A stretch of 63,603 nt of DNA from assembly GCA_910585605.1 (NCBI GenBank), contig CAJUFL010000017.1, positions 1-63,603 on the forward strand, given 5' to 3'. Each line of letters opens with the position of its first letter. Within the stretch, counting starts at the first letter, position 1. Below are positions 22,922-31,858 of this stretch, in pieces. The notes beneath the pieces were generated by a model. That model had not been told where the DNA came from and did not search any database. It saw nothing but the letters and a program-made list of their open reading frames with translations. This stretch comes from an uncultured Lachnospiraceae bacterium. GTDB lineage: Bacteria; Bacillota; Clostridia; Lachnospirales; Lachnospiraceae. A program made the translations under genes and the position numbers.

Positions 22922-24110
22922 TTGGTCTGTATCCCTTCTCTGATAAAACATGAATAATCTGTTCCTTATGTTCAGGACCAAATGCCTCTATTGTGATAAT
23001 CAGTTCCACTGCGGCATTCCTGTTCAGACTGACAAACTGGTTATGCTCTAACTTGATGATATTTCCCTGCATTTCCGCAATGATTGAGCTGACATTCATA
23101 AGCTCTCCCGGCTTATCCGGCAGCAATACGGAAACATTAAAAATTCTGCTTCTGGCAATCAGACCATGCTGGACTACAGATGCAAAAGTAATCACATCCA
23201 TATTACCGCCGCTTAAGATACTGACTACCTTTTTATCCTTAAATGGTAATTTTTTAACTGCGGCAGCCGTTAACAGACCTGAATTTTCCACTAACATTTT
23301 ATGATTTTCCAGCATATCTAAAAATGCGACAATCAACTCACTGTCATCTACTGTAATAATCTCGTCAATGTTTTCCTGGATATAAGGAAAAATATTGCTT
23401 CCCGGTGTCTTTACCGCTGTACCGTCTGCAATGGTATCAATCACCGACAAAGTTGTTACCTTTCCATTTTTCAGGGATTCCTTCATACAGGCAGCTCCAG
23501 CAGGCTCTACACCGATTACCTTAATACTTGGGTTGAGCATTTTAGCAAGGGTAGACACACCTGTTGCCAGTCCGCCGCCGCCAATCGGTACCAGAATATA
23601 ATCGACTGTAGGTAATTCCTTAATGATTTCCATGGCAATGGAACCCTGTCCGCAGGCAACATCCAGATCGTCAAAAGGATGAATAAAGGTAAGCCCTTTG
23701 TCCTCTGCAAGCTCCAATGCATACTGGCAGGACTCGTCATAGACATCTCCGTAAAGGATGACCTCAGCACCATAAGATTTTGTGCGGTTAACTTTGATAA
23801 GAGGTGTCGTGGTTGGCATGACGATGGTAGCCTTAACACCATATGCCTTTGCTGCAAATGCCACTCCCTGTGCATGGTTTCCGGCAGATGCGGTAATAAG
23901 TCCCTTGCTTCTCTCCTCTTCATTTAAAGTCGAAATCTTATAATAAGCACCGCGAATCTTATATGCACCTGTCACCTGAAGATTTTCCGGCTTCAGATAT
24001 ACTTTGTTGCCGCTCTGTTCACTGAAAAAGTCACTGTAGATCAGTTTGGTCTGATTTACTACTTTTTGTACAGTGTTATAAGCTTCTTCAAATTTTTCCA
24101 TTGTCAACAT
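22893..24110 (-). CDS. ilvA: Threonine ammonia-lyase with C-terminal ACT domain
   Basis: This 405-residue PLP enzyme deaminates threonine to 2-oxobutanoate, feeding isoleucine synthesis or threonine catabolism. The PLP lysine is Lys51 (LQVTGAYKIRGAYYK). SAGNHAQG at about 77-84 binds substrate, and the phosphate-binding glycine loop is GGGGLATG near 177-184. An ACT-like domain occupies about 325-400 (SRIFNVSVLLPDKPGELMNV). The single short regulatory domain is the catabolic/TdcB-like arrangement found in many Clostridia, so ilvA versus tdcB naming is arbitrary. AAAGGAGG lies 8 bases before the ATG. It follows ftsY by 26 bases and overlaps the ferredoxin-ASKHA gene at its 3' end. Confidence 0.95.
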   Translation of the reverse strand: MLTMEKFEEAYNTVQKVVNQTKLIYSDFFSEQSGNKVYLKPENLQVTGAYKIRGAYYKISTLNEEERSKGLITASAGNHAQGVAFAAKAYGVKATIVMPTTTPLIKVNRTKSYGAEVILYGDVYDESCQYALELAEDKGLTFIHPFDDLDVACGQGSIAMEIIKELPTVDYILVPIGGGGLATGVSTLAKMLNPSIKVIGVEPAGAACMKESLKNGKVTTLSVIDTIADGTAVKTPGSNIFPYIQENIDEIITVDDSELIVAFLDMLENHKMLVENSGLLTAAAVKKLPFKDKKVVSILSGGNMDVITFASVVQHGLIARSRIFNVSVLLPDKPGELMNVSSIIAEMQGNIIKLEHNQFVSLNRNAAVELIITIEAFGPEHKEQIIHVLSEKGYRPIEKKPKSIY

Positions 24111-24136
24111 TTCCGTTTCCTCCTTTTGATTTCTCT

Positions 24137-25318
24137 TTACTCTTCCTCATCCGGAATAAGTATTTCTATATCTGACCTGGTATCCATATCCGCAAATAAT
24201 GCATTCACATAGGATTCCGGATTAAATTTCTGTAAATCATGAATCTGTTCCCCCACACCGATATATTTTACCGGAACATTTAATTCTGACTGAATCGCAA
24301 TTGCAATTCCACCCTTGGCAGTTCCGTCAAGCTTTGTCAAAATAATGCCGTCTATCTGGGTAACCGTAGAAAACTGCCTTGCCTGTTCCAATGCATTCTG
24401 TCCTGTAGAACCGTCCAATACAATCAGGGTTTCCAGATGTGCATCACTGTATTCTTTTTCGATGATACGTTTCATTTTAGAAAGCTCATCCATCAGATTT
24501 TTCTTATTGTGAAGTCTTCCTGCCGTATCCACCAGCAGAATATCCACATCCCTTGCGGCTGCCGCTTTTACCGCATCAAAGGTAACAGCAGCCGGATCAG
24601 AACCCTCCTGCTGGGAAATAATCTCTACCCCGGCACGGTTCGCCCATGTTTTTAACTGGTCAATGGCAGCTGCACGAAAGGTATCTGCTGCACACATCAT
24701 AACACGTTTTCCCCGATTTTTATACTGTGCCGCCAGTTTTCCAATGGAGGTCGTTTTTCCCACTCCATTTACACCGATAATCAGCATCACGGTTTTTTGT
24801 TCCTCAAAGTCATAAGCCGAATCATCTACCAGCATCTGTTCCTTGATAATATTGATCACCAGTTCCCGGCAGGCTTCCACTTCTTTGATATGATTTTTCT
24901 TTACCAGTTCTTTCAGGTTCTCAATAATCCGCTCAGTAGTATCCAGTCCCAAATCCGCCATGATCAGGGTTTCTTCCAGCTCATCATAAAAATCCTCATC
25001 AATAGAAGAAAAGCCTTTAAACAAATTGTCAAAGCTTTCGTTGATACTGTTTCGGGTCTTGGCAAGACCTGCCTTTAAACGGTTGAAAAAACCTTTTTCT
25101 TTTTCCGGCTCTTCTGCCTGTTCTTCAACAGCTGGCTCTTTCAAAATCTTTTCAATCTCCGGTTCTTCTGGAATGCTTCCTAAATCAGGTTCGGATATGG
25201 ATTCGTCTTTGTTTCCAGTTTCCTCCTCTTCCAATATACTGTCCTGCTTTACGGATGTTTCTTCTTTCAGGTTTTCTTCCTGATCCTCTTTCTTATTTTT
25301 TTTGAAAAAATCAAACAT
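24137..25318 (-). CDS. ftsY: Signal recognition particle receptor FtsY
   Basis: FtsY is the GTPase that docks SRP-ribosome complexes at the membrane. Residues up to about 85 form a charged, acidic N-terminal A region (SILEEEETGNKDESISEPDL). The NG domain follows with GVNGVGKTT (G1), DTFRAAA, DTAGR (G3) and TKLDGTAKGG (G4). The length of 393 is normal for a clostridial FtsY with an extended N-terminus. Three ATGs cluster at the start; the one at 25318 has AAAGGAG 9 bases upstream and is best. It is downstream of smc on the same strand, the common Firmicute order, with a 190-bp gap that contains no gene. Confidence 0.97.
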   Translation of the reverse strand: MFDFFKKNKKEDQEENLKEETSVKQDSILEEEETGNKDESISEPDLGSIPEEPEIEKILKEPAVEEQAEEPEKEKGFFNRLKAGLAKTRNSINESFDNLFKGFSSIDEDFYDELEETLIMADLGLDTTERIIENLKELVKKNHIKEVEACRELVINIIKEQMLVDDSAYDFEEQKTVMLIIGVNGVGKTTSIGKLAAQYKNRGKRVMMCAADTFRAAAIDQLKTWANRAGVEIISQQEGSDPAAVTFDAVKAAAARDVDILLVDTAGRLHNKKNLMDELSKMKRIIEKEYSDAHLETLIVLDGSTGQNALEQARQFSTVTQIDGIILTKLDGTAKGGIAIAIQSELNVPVKYIGVGEQIHDLQKFNPESYVNALFADMDTRSDIEILIPDEEE

Positions 25319-25511
25319 GTCCATCATCTCCTTTCAGACATATTTCCTAATATTTTTTTACATGTCTTCTTCGTTTATTTAGTACATTCATATATGCTCC
25401 TTCAAACATTATAACCGGTTTCATCATTCAAACTATATTTGTAACAATAATGTTCAATGTATATACACTATATTTAACTCGTTATTCACACAAATTGATT
25501 GCATGCCATCC

Positions 25512-28500
25512 TTAATCATCCAGTTCATTCTCAATCAGATTAACAGAAACCAGTGTCGACACACCCTTTTCCTGCATCGTAATACCATATAACACATCTG
25601 CCGCCTCCATGGTACCTTTTCTATGGGTAATAACAATAAACTGGGTATCCTTGGTCAGTTTGTTCAGATACTTCGCATATCTGGTTACATTAGAGTCGTC
25701 CAATGCTGCCTCAATCTCATCTAACAGACAAAACGGAGAAGGTTTTAAACTCTGGATTGCAAATAACAGTGCAATGGCAGATAATGCTTTTTCCCCACCG
25801 GATAACTGCATCATATTTTGCAGCTTCTTTCCCGGCGGCTGTGCAATGATTTTAATTCCCGCCTCAAGGATATCTTCATCATCTACCAGTTCCAGTGTTG
25901 CCTTACCTCCGCCAAACAATTCCCGGAATACCTTATCAAACATTATCTGTATCTCGTTAAACTTCTCTTCAAACTGGGTTCGCATAGCAGTATCCAGCTC
26001 GGCAATAATCTGTAACAGGTTCGTTTCTGCTTTTATGATATCGTCATGCTGACCTTTTAAGAATTCATACCGTTCAGATACCAGCTTATAATCCTCGATA
26101 GCGTTGACATTAACATCGCCTAACGCCTTGATCTTTGCCTTAACGGCCGAAACCTCTCTCTTTAAGCTGTCCAAATCATTTAACGAACTATCCTTTAATT
26201 CTACTGCTGACTGATAGGTAAGCTCATATTCTTCCCACATATACTTGCTTAAATGATCTGCCTGCTCACTGATTTTTTCCACTTGGGCAGATAGCTTAAA
26301 CGCAGATTTATCAAGCTTTGTAATCTCCTCATTTAAAGACTCACGTTTTGCAAAAAATTCCTTATGCTTTTTATTTAATGCCTCTTTATCTGAAATATCC
26401 CTGGCAAGAGTATCCTCTAATAACGCAATCTCTTTTTTATCCGTTTCAATTAATGCCTTAAATTGATTAATTTGGGCAACCAGTGTTTCAATTGCTTTAC
26501 CGGAATCACTCATCTGTGAACGATAAAGCTCCAATTCTTCTTTTAACTTATTTTCTTCCGTACGGATACGTCTTAAATTCTCAATCAGAAAATCATCCTG
26601 CTGTTTCATGGTGTTGAATTCCAACATCAGCTCGGAAACTCTTTCATTGGACTTCTTTAATTCCTCTTTTTTGAACGCTGCCTGTTCCTCTAAGCCTTCG
26701 ATCCTCTCCTCTAATGCCTTTTTTGCAGCCTCTGCCTGCTTATGGTTATCATAGAGTTCATTTTTATTTTGATTGATTTCTTCAATCTGGGATTCCAGTT
26801 CTTTGCTCTCTTTATTCACAGATGCAAATGCATTGGCGGTTTCTGCCAGGTTTTTGGAAACCTGTTCAATATTCATGGTCACCGTATTCTTCTGCAAATA
26901 AAGCTCCTGTAGCTGAAGGTTCAAATCTTCTTTTGTTGTCTTTAACTCTTCTCTTAACGTGCGAAGCTCCGTTTCCTCCTTTGTGGCATTTGCAATCTCA
27001 TTATTGATCTCAGAAAGCTCCTTAGAAAGTTCTTCTAACTCTCTCTTACGCCCTAGAAGGTTCGAAGAATTTTTGAAGGCACCACCTGTCATGGCACCAC
27101 CCGGAGTCAGTAATTCCCCTTCCTTGGTTACAATCCGAAGGCTCTGATGAAATTTCTTATTTACAGCAATTGCATGATCAATGGTATCGACCACAAGAAT
27201 CCGCCCTAATAAATGATTGGTAACTGTACTATATTTGTCATGTACCTTTACCAGATCTTTCGCAAGACCGATCACACCTGGTTCCTTCAGGGCTTCTTTA
27301 TTAGTAAACTCACTGTATTTCCCACCGATTGTAGTAAGAGGTAAAAAGGTTGCCCGCCCAAAACGGTTCTTTTTCAGATACTGAATCAGACGCTTTGCGG
27401 TATTTTCATTGTCTGTGACAATATTCTGGATACTTCCGCCAAGCGCTGTTTCCACGGCAATCTCATATTCCTTATTTACCTGAATGATATCTGCAACAAC
27501 ACCGATAATTCCCGGATTATTTTCCTTTTGCTCCATAACACGTTTAATGGAATTCCCATATCCGTCATACCGTTCGGTAATATTTCGAAGTGCTTCTAAT
27601 TTGGACTTTACACTGCTGTATTCGTTGTTGACCTCAAATAACCGTTGCTTGTTTTCATTAGTAGCTATAGTATTTTTGTCAAGACCTGCATCTGTTACCT
27701 CCAGCTTGGCAAGAAGCGCTGAGACCGTATTCTCAATTTCGGTTAGGGAGGTATTATGCTTGTCATATTCCTCCTTATCTTTTAACTCATCAGACTTAAA
27801 CTGTAAAAAACGCTGATTTAGCTGGGTTTTCCGATAATTAATGTTCTCTAACATTGCATCATATCTGCCAACCTTTGCCTTCAGATTTGCTCCATCGTTC
27901 AGATATTCAATAATATCTGCCTTGCTTTTTTCAATCTCGTCTTCTAATTTATCAATCTCTTCCTCAATACCTTCACTGACAGCCCTTGCCTCTTCTACCA
28001 CATCATCTGCGTTGTCCATTTTTTCATCTAAAACAGCCTTCTTTTCCTGAAACTCATGCTTTTCTTTTTCCTGAGAAGCTAAAGACTGATTAATTCTGTC
28101 AATCTGTTCACTCATATGTACATCAGTAGACTTTGCATTAGAAATCTGCTGGTTTAATACATTGACCTCTCCCTCATTCCGTTCGTTCTTAAGCTTTAAT
28201 TCATGTATTTTATTCTTATTATCATCAATAGACTGGCTATGCTGTTCCAAATCATTCTCAATGCGTTCATATTCATTCTTAATCTGTTCAAATTCTGATT
28301 TTAACCGCTCACTGTCATCGTTCACAATATGCAGCTTTTCTTCATTTTCTTTTAGCAGAGCATCTATCCGTTCATTTTCCAGTAAAAACACATTGACATC
28401 AAATCGTTTCAGTTCACCCTTATATAATAAATATTTCTTAGCAACCTCAGACTGTTTCTCAAGGGGGCCAACCTGTTTTTCGAGCTCTGATAAAATATCA

Positions 28501-29075
28501 TTAACACGGCTTAGATTTTCCCTTTCTGAAGCTAAGGATTTTTCTGTAGCCGCTTTATTTTTCTTATATTTTACAATACCTGCTGCTTCATCAAAAAGTT
28601 CACGGCGTTCCTCCGGCTTGCCAGACAAGATTCGTTCCACCTGCCCCTGTCCGATAATGGAATATCCCTCTTTACCGATACCTGTATCAAAAAACAGGGA
28701 ATGCACATCTTTCAGACGGCTGACCGTACCGTTAATCAGATATTCACTTTCGCCGGAGCGGTAAACACGTCTTGCCACCGTCACCTCTTCATAAGAAGTC
28801 GGAAGGGAATGGTCACTGTTATCTAATGTAATCGCAACATAAGCAGAGCCATGAGGCTTCCGAAGCTCTGTTCCTGCAAAGATAACATCCTCCATCTTGG
28901 CTCCACGAAGCTGCTTGGCACTCTGTTCTCCTAATACCCAGCGGACTGCATCACCAACGTTACTCTTTCCGCTTCCGTTGGGACCTACAATTCCTGTAAT
29001 TCCTTTGTTAAATTCAAATATAATCCGATTGGCAAAGGATTTGAATCCATACACCTCAATACTTTTTAAATACAT
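25512..29075 (-). CDS. smc: Chromosome condensation and segregation protein SMC
   Basis: This 1,187-residue SMC ATPase forms the condensin core with ScpA/ScpB. Walker A is GPNGSGKSN at 31-39, the signature LSGGEKALSA lies near residue 1095, and Walker B with LLDEIEAALDDSN follows. Two long coiled coils (about 170-500 and 680-1010) flank a hinge (about 510-665: GYGNSIKRVMEQ, then the glycine-containing GGAMTGGAF end). The antisense of the coiled coils produces several long spurious frames. Its ATG has a weak ribosome site (GGTGA), so translation may depend on rnc 46 bases upstream. The order rnc-smc-ftsY is the standard Firmicute arrangement. Confidence 0.98.
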   Translation of the reverse strand: MYLKSIEVYGFKSFANRIIFEFNKGITGIVGPNGSGKSNVGDAVRWVLGEQSAKQLRGAKMEDVIFAGTELRKPHGSAYVAITLDNSDHSLPTSYEEVTVARRVYRSGESEYLINGTVSRLKDVHSLFFDTGIGKEGYSIIGQGQVERILSGKPEERRELFDEAAGIVKYKKNKAATEKSLASERENLSRVNDILSELEKQVGPLEKQSEVAKKYLLYKGELKRFDVNVFLLENERIDALLKENEEKLHIVNDDSERLKSEFEQIKNEYERIENDLEQHSQSIDDNKNKIHELKLKNERNEGEVNVLNQQISNAKSTDVHMSEQIDRINQSLASQEKEKHEFQEKKAVLDEKMDNADDVVEEARAVSEGIEEEIDKLEDEIEKSKADIIEYLNDGANLKAKVGRYDAMLENINYRKTQLNQRFLQFKSDELKDKEEYDKHNTSLTEIENTVSALLAKLEVTDAGLDKNTIATNENKQRLFEVNNEYSSVKSKLEALRNITERYDGYGNSIKRVMEQKENNPGIIGVVADIIQVNKEYEIAVETALGGSIQNIVTDNENTAKRLIQYLKKNRFGRATFLPLTTIGGKYSEFTNKEALKEPGVIGLAKDLVKVHDKYSTVTNHLLGRILVVDTIDHAIAVNKKFHQSLRIVTKEGELLTPGGAMTGGAFKNSSNLLGRKRELEELSKELSEINNEIANATKEETELRTLREELKTTKEDLNLQLQELYLQKNTVTMNIEQVSKNLAETANAFASVNKESKELESQIEEINQNKNELYDNHKQAEAAKKALEERIEGLEEQAAFKKEELKKSNERVSELMLEFNTMKQQDDFLIENLRRIRTEENKLKEELELYRSQMSDSGKAIETLVAQINQFKALIETDKKEIALLEDTLARDISDKEALNKKHKEFFAKRESLNEEITKLDKSAFKLSAQVEKISEQADHLSKYMWEEYELTYQSAVELKDSSLNDLDSLKREVSAVKAKIKALGDVNVNAIEDYKLVSERYEFLKGQHDDIIKAETNLLQIIAELDTAMRTQFEEKFNEIQIMFDKVFRELFGGGKATLELVDDEDILEAGIKIIAQPPGKKLQNMMQLSGGEKALSAIALLFAIQSLKPSPFCLLDEIEAALDDSNVTRYAKYLNKLTKDTQFIVITHRKGTMEAADVLYGITMQEKGVSTLVSVNLIENELDD

Positions 29076-29121
29076 AAATTTTCACCGTTCAGCCGTCAAA
29101 ACAGCTGTTTCCTTTGTTCCT

Positions 29122-29820
29122 TTACTGAACATTCTGTTCTTTTAATTTTAAGATTGCCTGATATGCAGCCATCTGTTGGGCATTTTTTTTAGAAGTTCCC
29201 TCACCTACAGCAAAACTCACACCATCAATAAAAACCTCTGTCACAAAACTTTTATCATGATCCGGTCCCTTTTCCTCTAGCAGTTCATAGGTTACAACCC
29301 CTTTTCCGTCTTTTTGTACCATTTCCTGTAAGGTTGTCTTTGCGTCATAAAACAGGGATTTGTGTTCAATATCTGTAAGCAGAAAGGTGTATACATATTT
29401 CTTTGCTGGTTCCATTCCACCGTCTAAATAAATAGCACCCAGCACTGCCTCAAACAAATCACAAAGTATGGAGTTTCTTCTTCTTCCACCTGTCAGCTCT
29501 TCCCCTTTGGAAAGCAATACATAATCCCCAAAATGGAGCATCTTTGAGACACTTGACAATGTATATTCACATACAATGGATGCCCTCAGCCTCGTTAATT
29601 TTCCTTCCGGCAGCTCTTTATACTGTTCAAATAAAAACTCACTGGTGATGAGTTCCAATACCGCATCTCCTAAAAACTCCAGTCTTTCATAGCTTGCCAT
29701 GTCCTTCCGCTTCATTTCATTAATAAAAGAACTATGACTGAGTGCCTGTCTGATCAGTGTTTTATTCTTAAATTCGTATTGAATATTTTGTTCAATGGCT
29801 TTTTCATCATAATTTAACAT
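29122..29820 (-). CDS. rnc: Ribonuclease III
   Basis: This 232-residue double-strand RNA endonuclease processes rRNA and other structured transcripts. The nuclease domain has the signature ERLEFLGDAVLELI (about 45-58) and the second acidic cluster in CDLFEAVLGAIYLD (about 120-133). The C-terminal double-strand RNA-binding domain (about 158-228) contains the KKNAQQMAAYQAILKL helix. GGAG lies 7 bases before the ATG. plsX is 75 bp upstream. In many Firmicutes acpP sits between the two genes, but no such gene exists here. Confidence 0.97.
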   Translation of the reverse strand: MLNYDEKAIEQNIQYEFKNKTLIRQALSHSSFINEMKRKDMASYERLEFLGDAVLELITSEFLFEQYKELPEGKLTRLRASIVCEYTLSSVSKMLHFGDYVLLSKGEELTGGRRRNSILCDLFEAVLGAIYLDGGMEPAKKYVYTFLLTDIEHKSLFYDAKTTLQEMVQKDGKGVVTYELLEEKGPDHDKSFVTEVFIDGVSFAVGEGTSKKNAQQMAAYQAILKLKEQNVQ

Positions 29821-29895
29821 TGTTAATCTCCAAATAATTTATGCTCTATATCACTGTTTTCCTGCATAGTCCGGTCGTATAATACCTTTTCCCTG

Positions 29896-30903
29896 CTATT
29901 CACCTAAAAGATATTGTTTAATCTTCTCATTTATCTTCTGCTTTTTAAAAGTTCCTACCTGAAATAATGCATTTTTTACTTCTTTATTTGTAGCATTCCC
30001 ATGAATCTTTACAACCAGCCCATTAAGACCCAAAAGTGGCGCTCCCCCGTATTCTGTGGCATCAAACGCCTTTAAGGTATTCTTGATTTGTTTTTTTACT
30101 AAAGCCGCCCCAATAGTAGCAACCGGTGTAGCCGTCATTCCTTCCTTGACCTTCTTGATCAGTCCTGATGCCAGTCCTTCTGTAAGCTTTAACATGACAT
30201 TGCCGACAAATGCTTCCGTCACCACGACATCTGCTGCTCCATAAGGGAAATCCCTTGCCTCAACACTCCCAATAAAATTAATATTATCGCAGGCTTTTAA
30301 CATAGGAAATGTTTCTTTTACCAATGCATTTCCCTTCTCCTCCTCAGCACCGATATTGACAATACCGACCCTTGGATTCTTAATACCCACTACATGCTCC
30401 ATATAAATGGAACCCATTTGTGCAAACTGTACCAGATTGCTCGGTTTTGCATCTACATTAGCACCACAGTCGATCAACAAAGACACACCGTTTACAGTCG
30501 GAACAATGGGTGCTAACGGTGCACGCTCAATCCCTTTCATTTTTCCCACCAGCACCTGCCCGCCGACTAAAAGTGCACCGGAGTTCCCCGCAGATACAAT
30601 ACCATCCGCTTTTCCTTCCTTGACCATATGCAGTCCTACTACCATAGATGACTCTTTTTTGGAGCGGATCGCATTGACCGGCGTATCATGACAGGTAATT
30701 TCATCCTGTGCATGTACGATTTCTATCTGCTCCTTTGGATATTCATATTTTGCAAGTTCAAGCTTAATTTTCTCTTCCGGTCCTACTATATATACAAATA
30801 AATCTTTTTTCTCTTTTACTGCGTTTACAGCTCCAAGAACCATTTCTCCCGGTGAATGGTCTCCACCCATTGCATCTAATACCACTTTTGTTAATTCTGA
30901 CAT
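29896..30903 (-). CDS. plsX: Phosphate acyltransferase PlsX
   Basis: PlsX converts acyl-ACP to acyl-phosphate for phospholipid synthesis, working on the cytoplasmic membrane face with PlsY. Family hallmarks are KVVLDAMGGDHSP at the start, GIVSAGNSGALL near 110, and GVSLLIDCGANVDAKP near 150. Length from the chosen ATG (335 residues) is typical. Two adjacent ATGs follow GGAGGG; the second, at 30903, has the better spacing. The open frame extends 12 codons upstream to 30939, but that start has no ribosome site. A good promoter lies immediately upstream, making plsX the first gene of the plsX-rnc-smc cluster. Confidence 0.96.
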   Translation of the reverse strand: MSELTKVVLDAMGGDHSPGEMVLGAVNAVKEKKDLFVYIVGPEEKIKLELAKYEYPKEQIEIVHAQDEITCHDTPVNAIRSKKESSMVVGLHMVKEGKADGIVSAGNSGALLVGGQVLVGKMKGIERAPLAPIVPTVNGVSLLIDCGANVDAKPSNLVQFAQMGSIYMEHVVGIKNPRVGIVNIGAEEEKGNALVKETFPMLKACDNINFIGSVEARDFPYGAADVVVTEAFVGNVMLKLTEGLASGLIKKVKEGMTATPVATIGAALVKKQIKNTLKAFDATEYGGAPLLGLNGLVVKIHGNATNKEVKNALFQVGTFKKQKINEKIKQYLLGE

Positions 30904-30953
30904 CATCTGCCCTCCGTTTCCGTATTTGCTTTTAAGCACAATACAACCTATTT

Positions 30954-30982
30954 ACTATACCATAAAATACCTTCTTTGACAA
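30954..30982 (-). promoter_or_regulatory. Promoter of the plsX-rnc-smc cluster
   Basis: The minus strand reads TTGTCA (30982-30977), 17 bases, then TATAGT (30959-30954), each matching the sigma-A consensus at five of six positions. plsX starts about 50 bases downstream. Confidence 0.75.
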
Positions 30983-31030
30983 ACAGAAACCAAAATGGAT
31001 TGTTAATCCAAACCACAAAATTAGTATATA

Positions 31031-31059
31031 TTGACATTGCATTTATATAAATTTATAAT
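31031..31059 (+). promoter_or_regulatory. Consensus sigma-A promoter of the SHOCT gene
   Basis: TTGACA (31031-31036), a 17-base spacer and TATAAT (31054-31059) form a perfect promoter 37 bases before the ATG at 31096. It faces away from plsX. Confidence 0.85.
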
Positions 31060-31095
31060 CAAATCTGTATTTTTTATTCAGAAAGGAGAATTTAT

Positions 31096-31716
31096 ATGTG
31101 GCTATTTTATCTAATTGTATATGGCATTGTTTGGTCAATTGTCTGTGCAAAGGTTATGGACAATAAAGGATATGATCCTGGTCCATGGTATCTGTGGGGA
31201 TTCTTATTTGGAATCTTTGCATTTCTTGTTGCCGCAACCAAAGTACCATACGAACAACCCGTCTATTCCGGATCGGAAACATCACTTTCCAGAATATTAC
31301 GAGAAGAAGCACAACAAAAAGAAGAAAGAACCCTAAAAACAGGCATTGATTCCGGTAAACTTTGGCAGTGTCCTAAGTGTAAAAAAACAAATGCATATTA
31401 TGTAACCACTTGTACATGTGGAACACCCAAACAAACTTCTGTATATGCAGACAGAAAGGATCTGGAAAAATGGATCTGTGTTAATTGCGGAACAGAAAAC
31501 ACCATACATAAAGTGATATGTACCTGTGGTATGAAAAAATCAGAAAATGACGCAAAAACAGCTGCCGGAGAGAAATGGTTGAAACCTGAATCCCTAGAAC
31601 AATTGAATTCTGACAAAGCTGACAACTTAGACATATTAAAAAAATACAAGGAATTACTTGATATGGGGGCAATTACCCAGGAAGAATATGATATAAAGAA
31701 AAGAGAATTACTGTAA
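31096..31716 (+). CDS. Membrane protein with two zinc ribbons and a SHOCT domain
   Basis: This 206-residue protein starts with two membrane helices (about 1-20 and 30-48, the second in WYLWGFLFGIFAFLVAA). Two zinc-ribbon-like knuckle pairs follow: CPKC with CTCG near 93-112, and CVNC with CTCG near 128-148. A C-terminal SHOCT segment, LKKYKELLDMGAITQEEYD, occupies about 181-199. SHOCT motifs often end bacterial proteins that oligomerise or bind partners, but no biochemical role is known for this combination. AAAGGAG lies 6 bases upstream of the ATG and a consensus promoter precedes it, suggesting strong constitutive expression. It is a single-gene plus-strand unit with its own terminator. Confidence 0.85.
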   Translation: MWLFYLIVYGIVWSIVCAKVMDNKGYDPGPWYLWGFLFGIFAFLVAATKVPYEQPVYSGSETSLSRILREEAQQKEERTLKTGIDSGKLWQCPKCKKTNAYYVTTCTCGTPKQTSVYADRKDLEKWICVNCGTENTIHKVICTCGMKKSENDAKTAAGEKWLKPESLEQLNSDKADNLDILKKYKELLDMGAITQEEYDIKKRELL

Positions 31717-31748
31717 TCGCAATTTCATAACAATCATTATATCAAAAC

Positions 31749-31789
31749 AACGCATCTCTCACAAATGTACACAGATAGATGCGTTTATT
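31749..31789 (+). terminator. Terminator of the SHOCT gene
   Basis: AACGCATCT (31749-31757) pairs with AGATGCGTT (31777-31785) and is followed by TATTTG on the plus strand, 32 bases past the stop codon. Confidence 0.7.
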
Positions 31790-31808
31790 TGTATCTTAAT
31801 TTTACTAA

Positions 31809-31832
31809 AACCACCGGTTAAACCGGTGGTTC
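31809..31832 (-). terminator. Terminator of the OFA transporter gene
   Basis: AACCACCGGTT and AACCGGTGGTT form a near-perfect hairpin with a minimal loop. On the minus strand it is followed by TTTTAG. It lies 27 bases past the transporter stop codon. Confidence 0.75.
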
Positions 31833-31858
31833 AGATTCTTTAAGTTATTTATTAAAAT

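Noticed and set aside
23516..23923. A second minus-strand frame of 135 codons inside ilvA
   Set aside because: It is the wrong frame of a well-matched threonine ammonia-lyase and has Arg/His-rich composition typical of a shifted frame.
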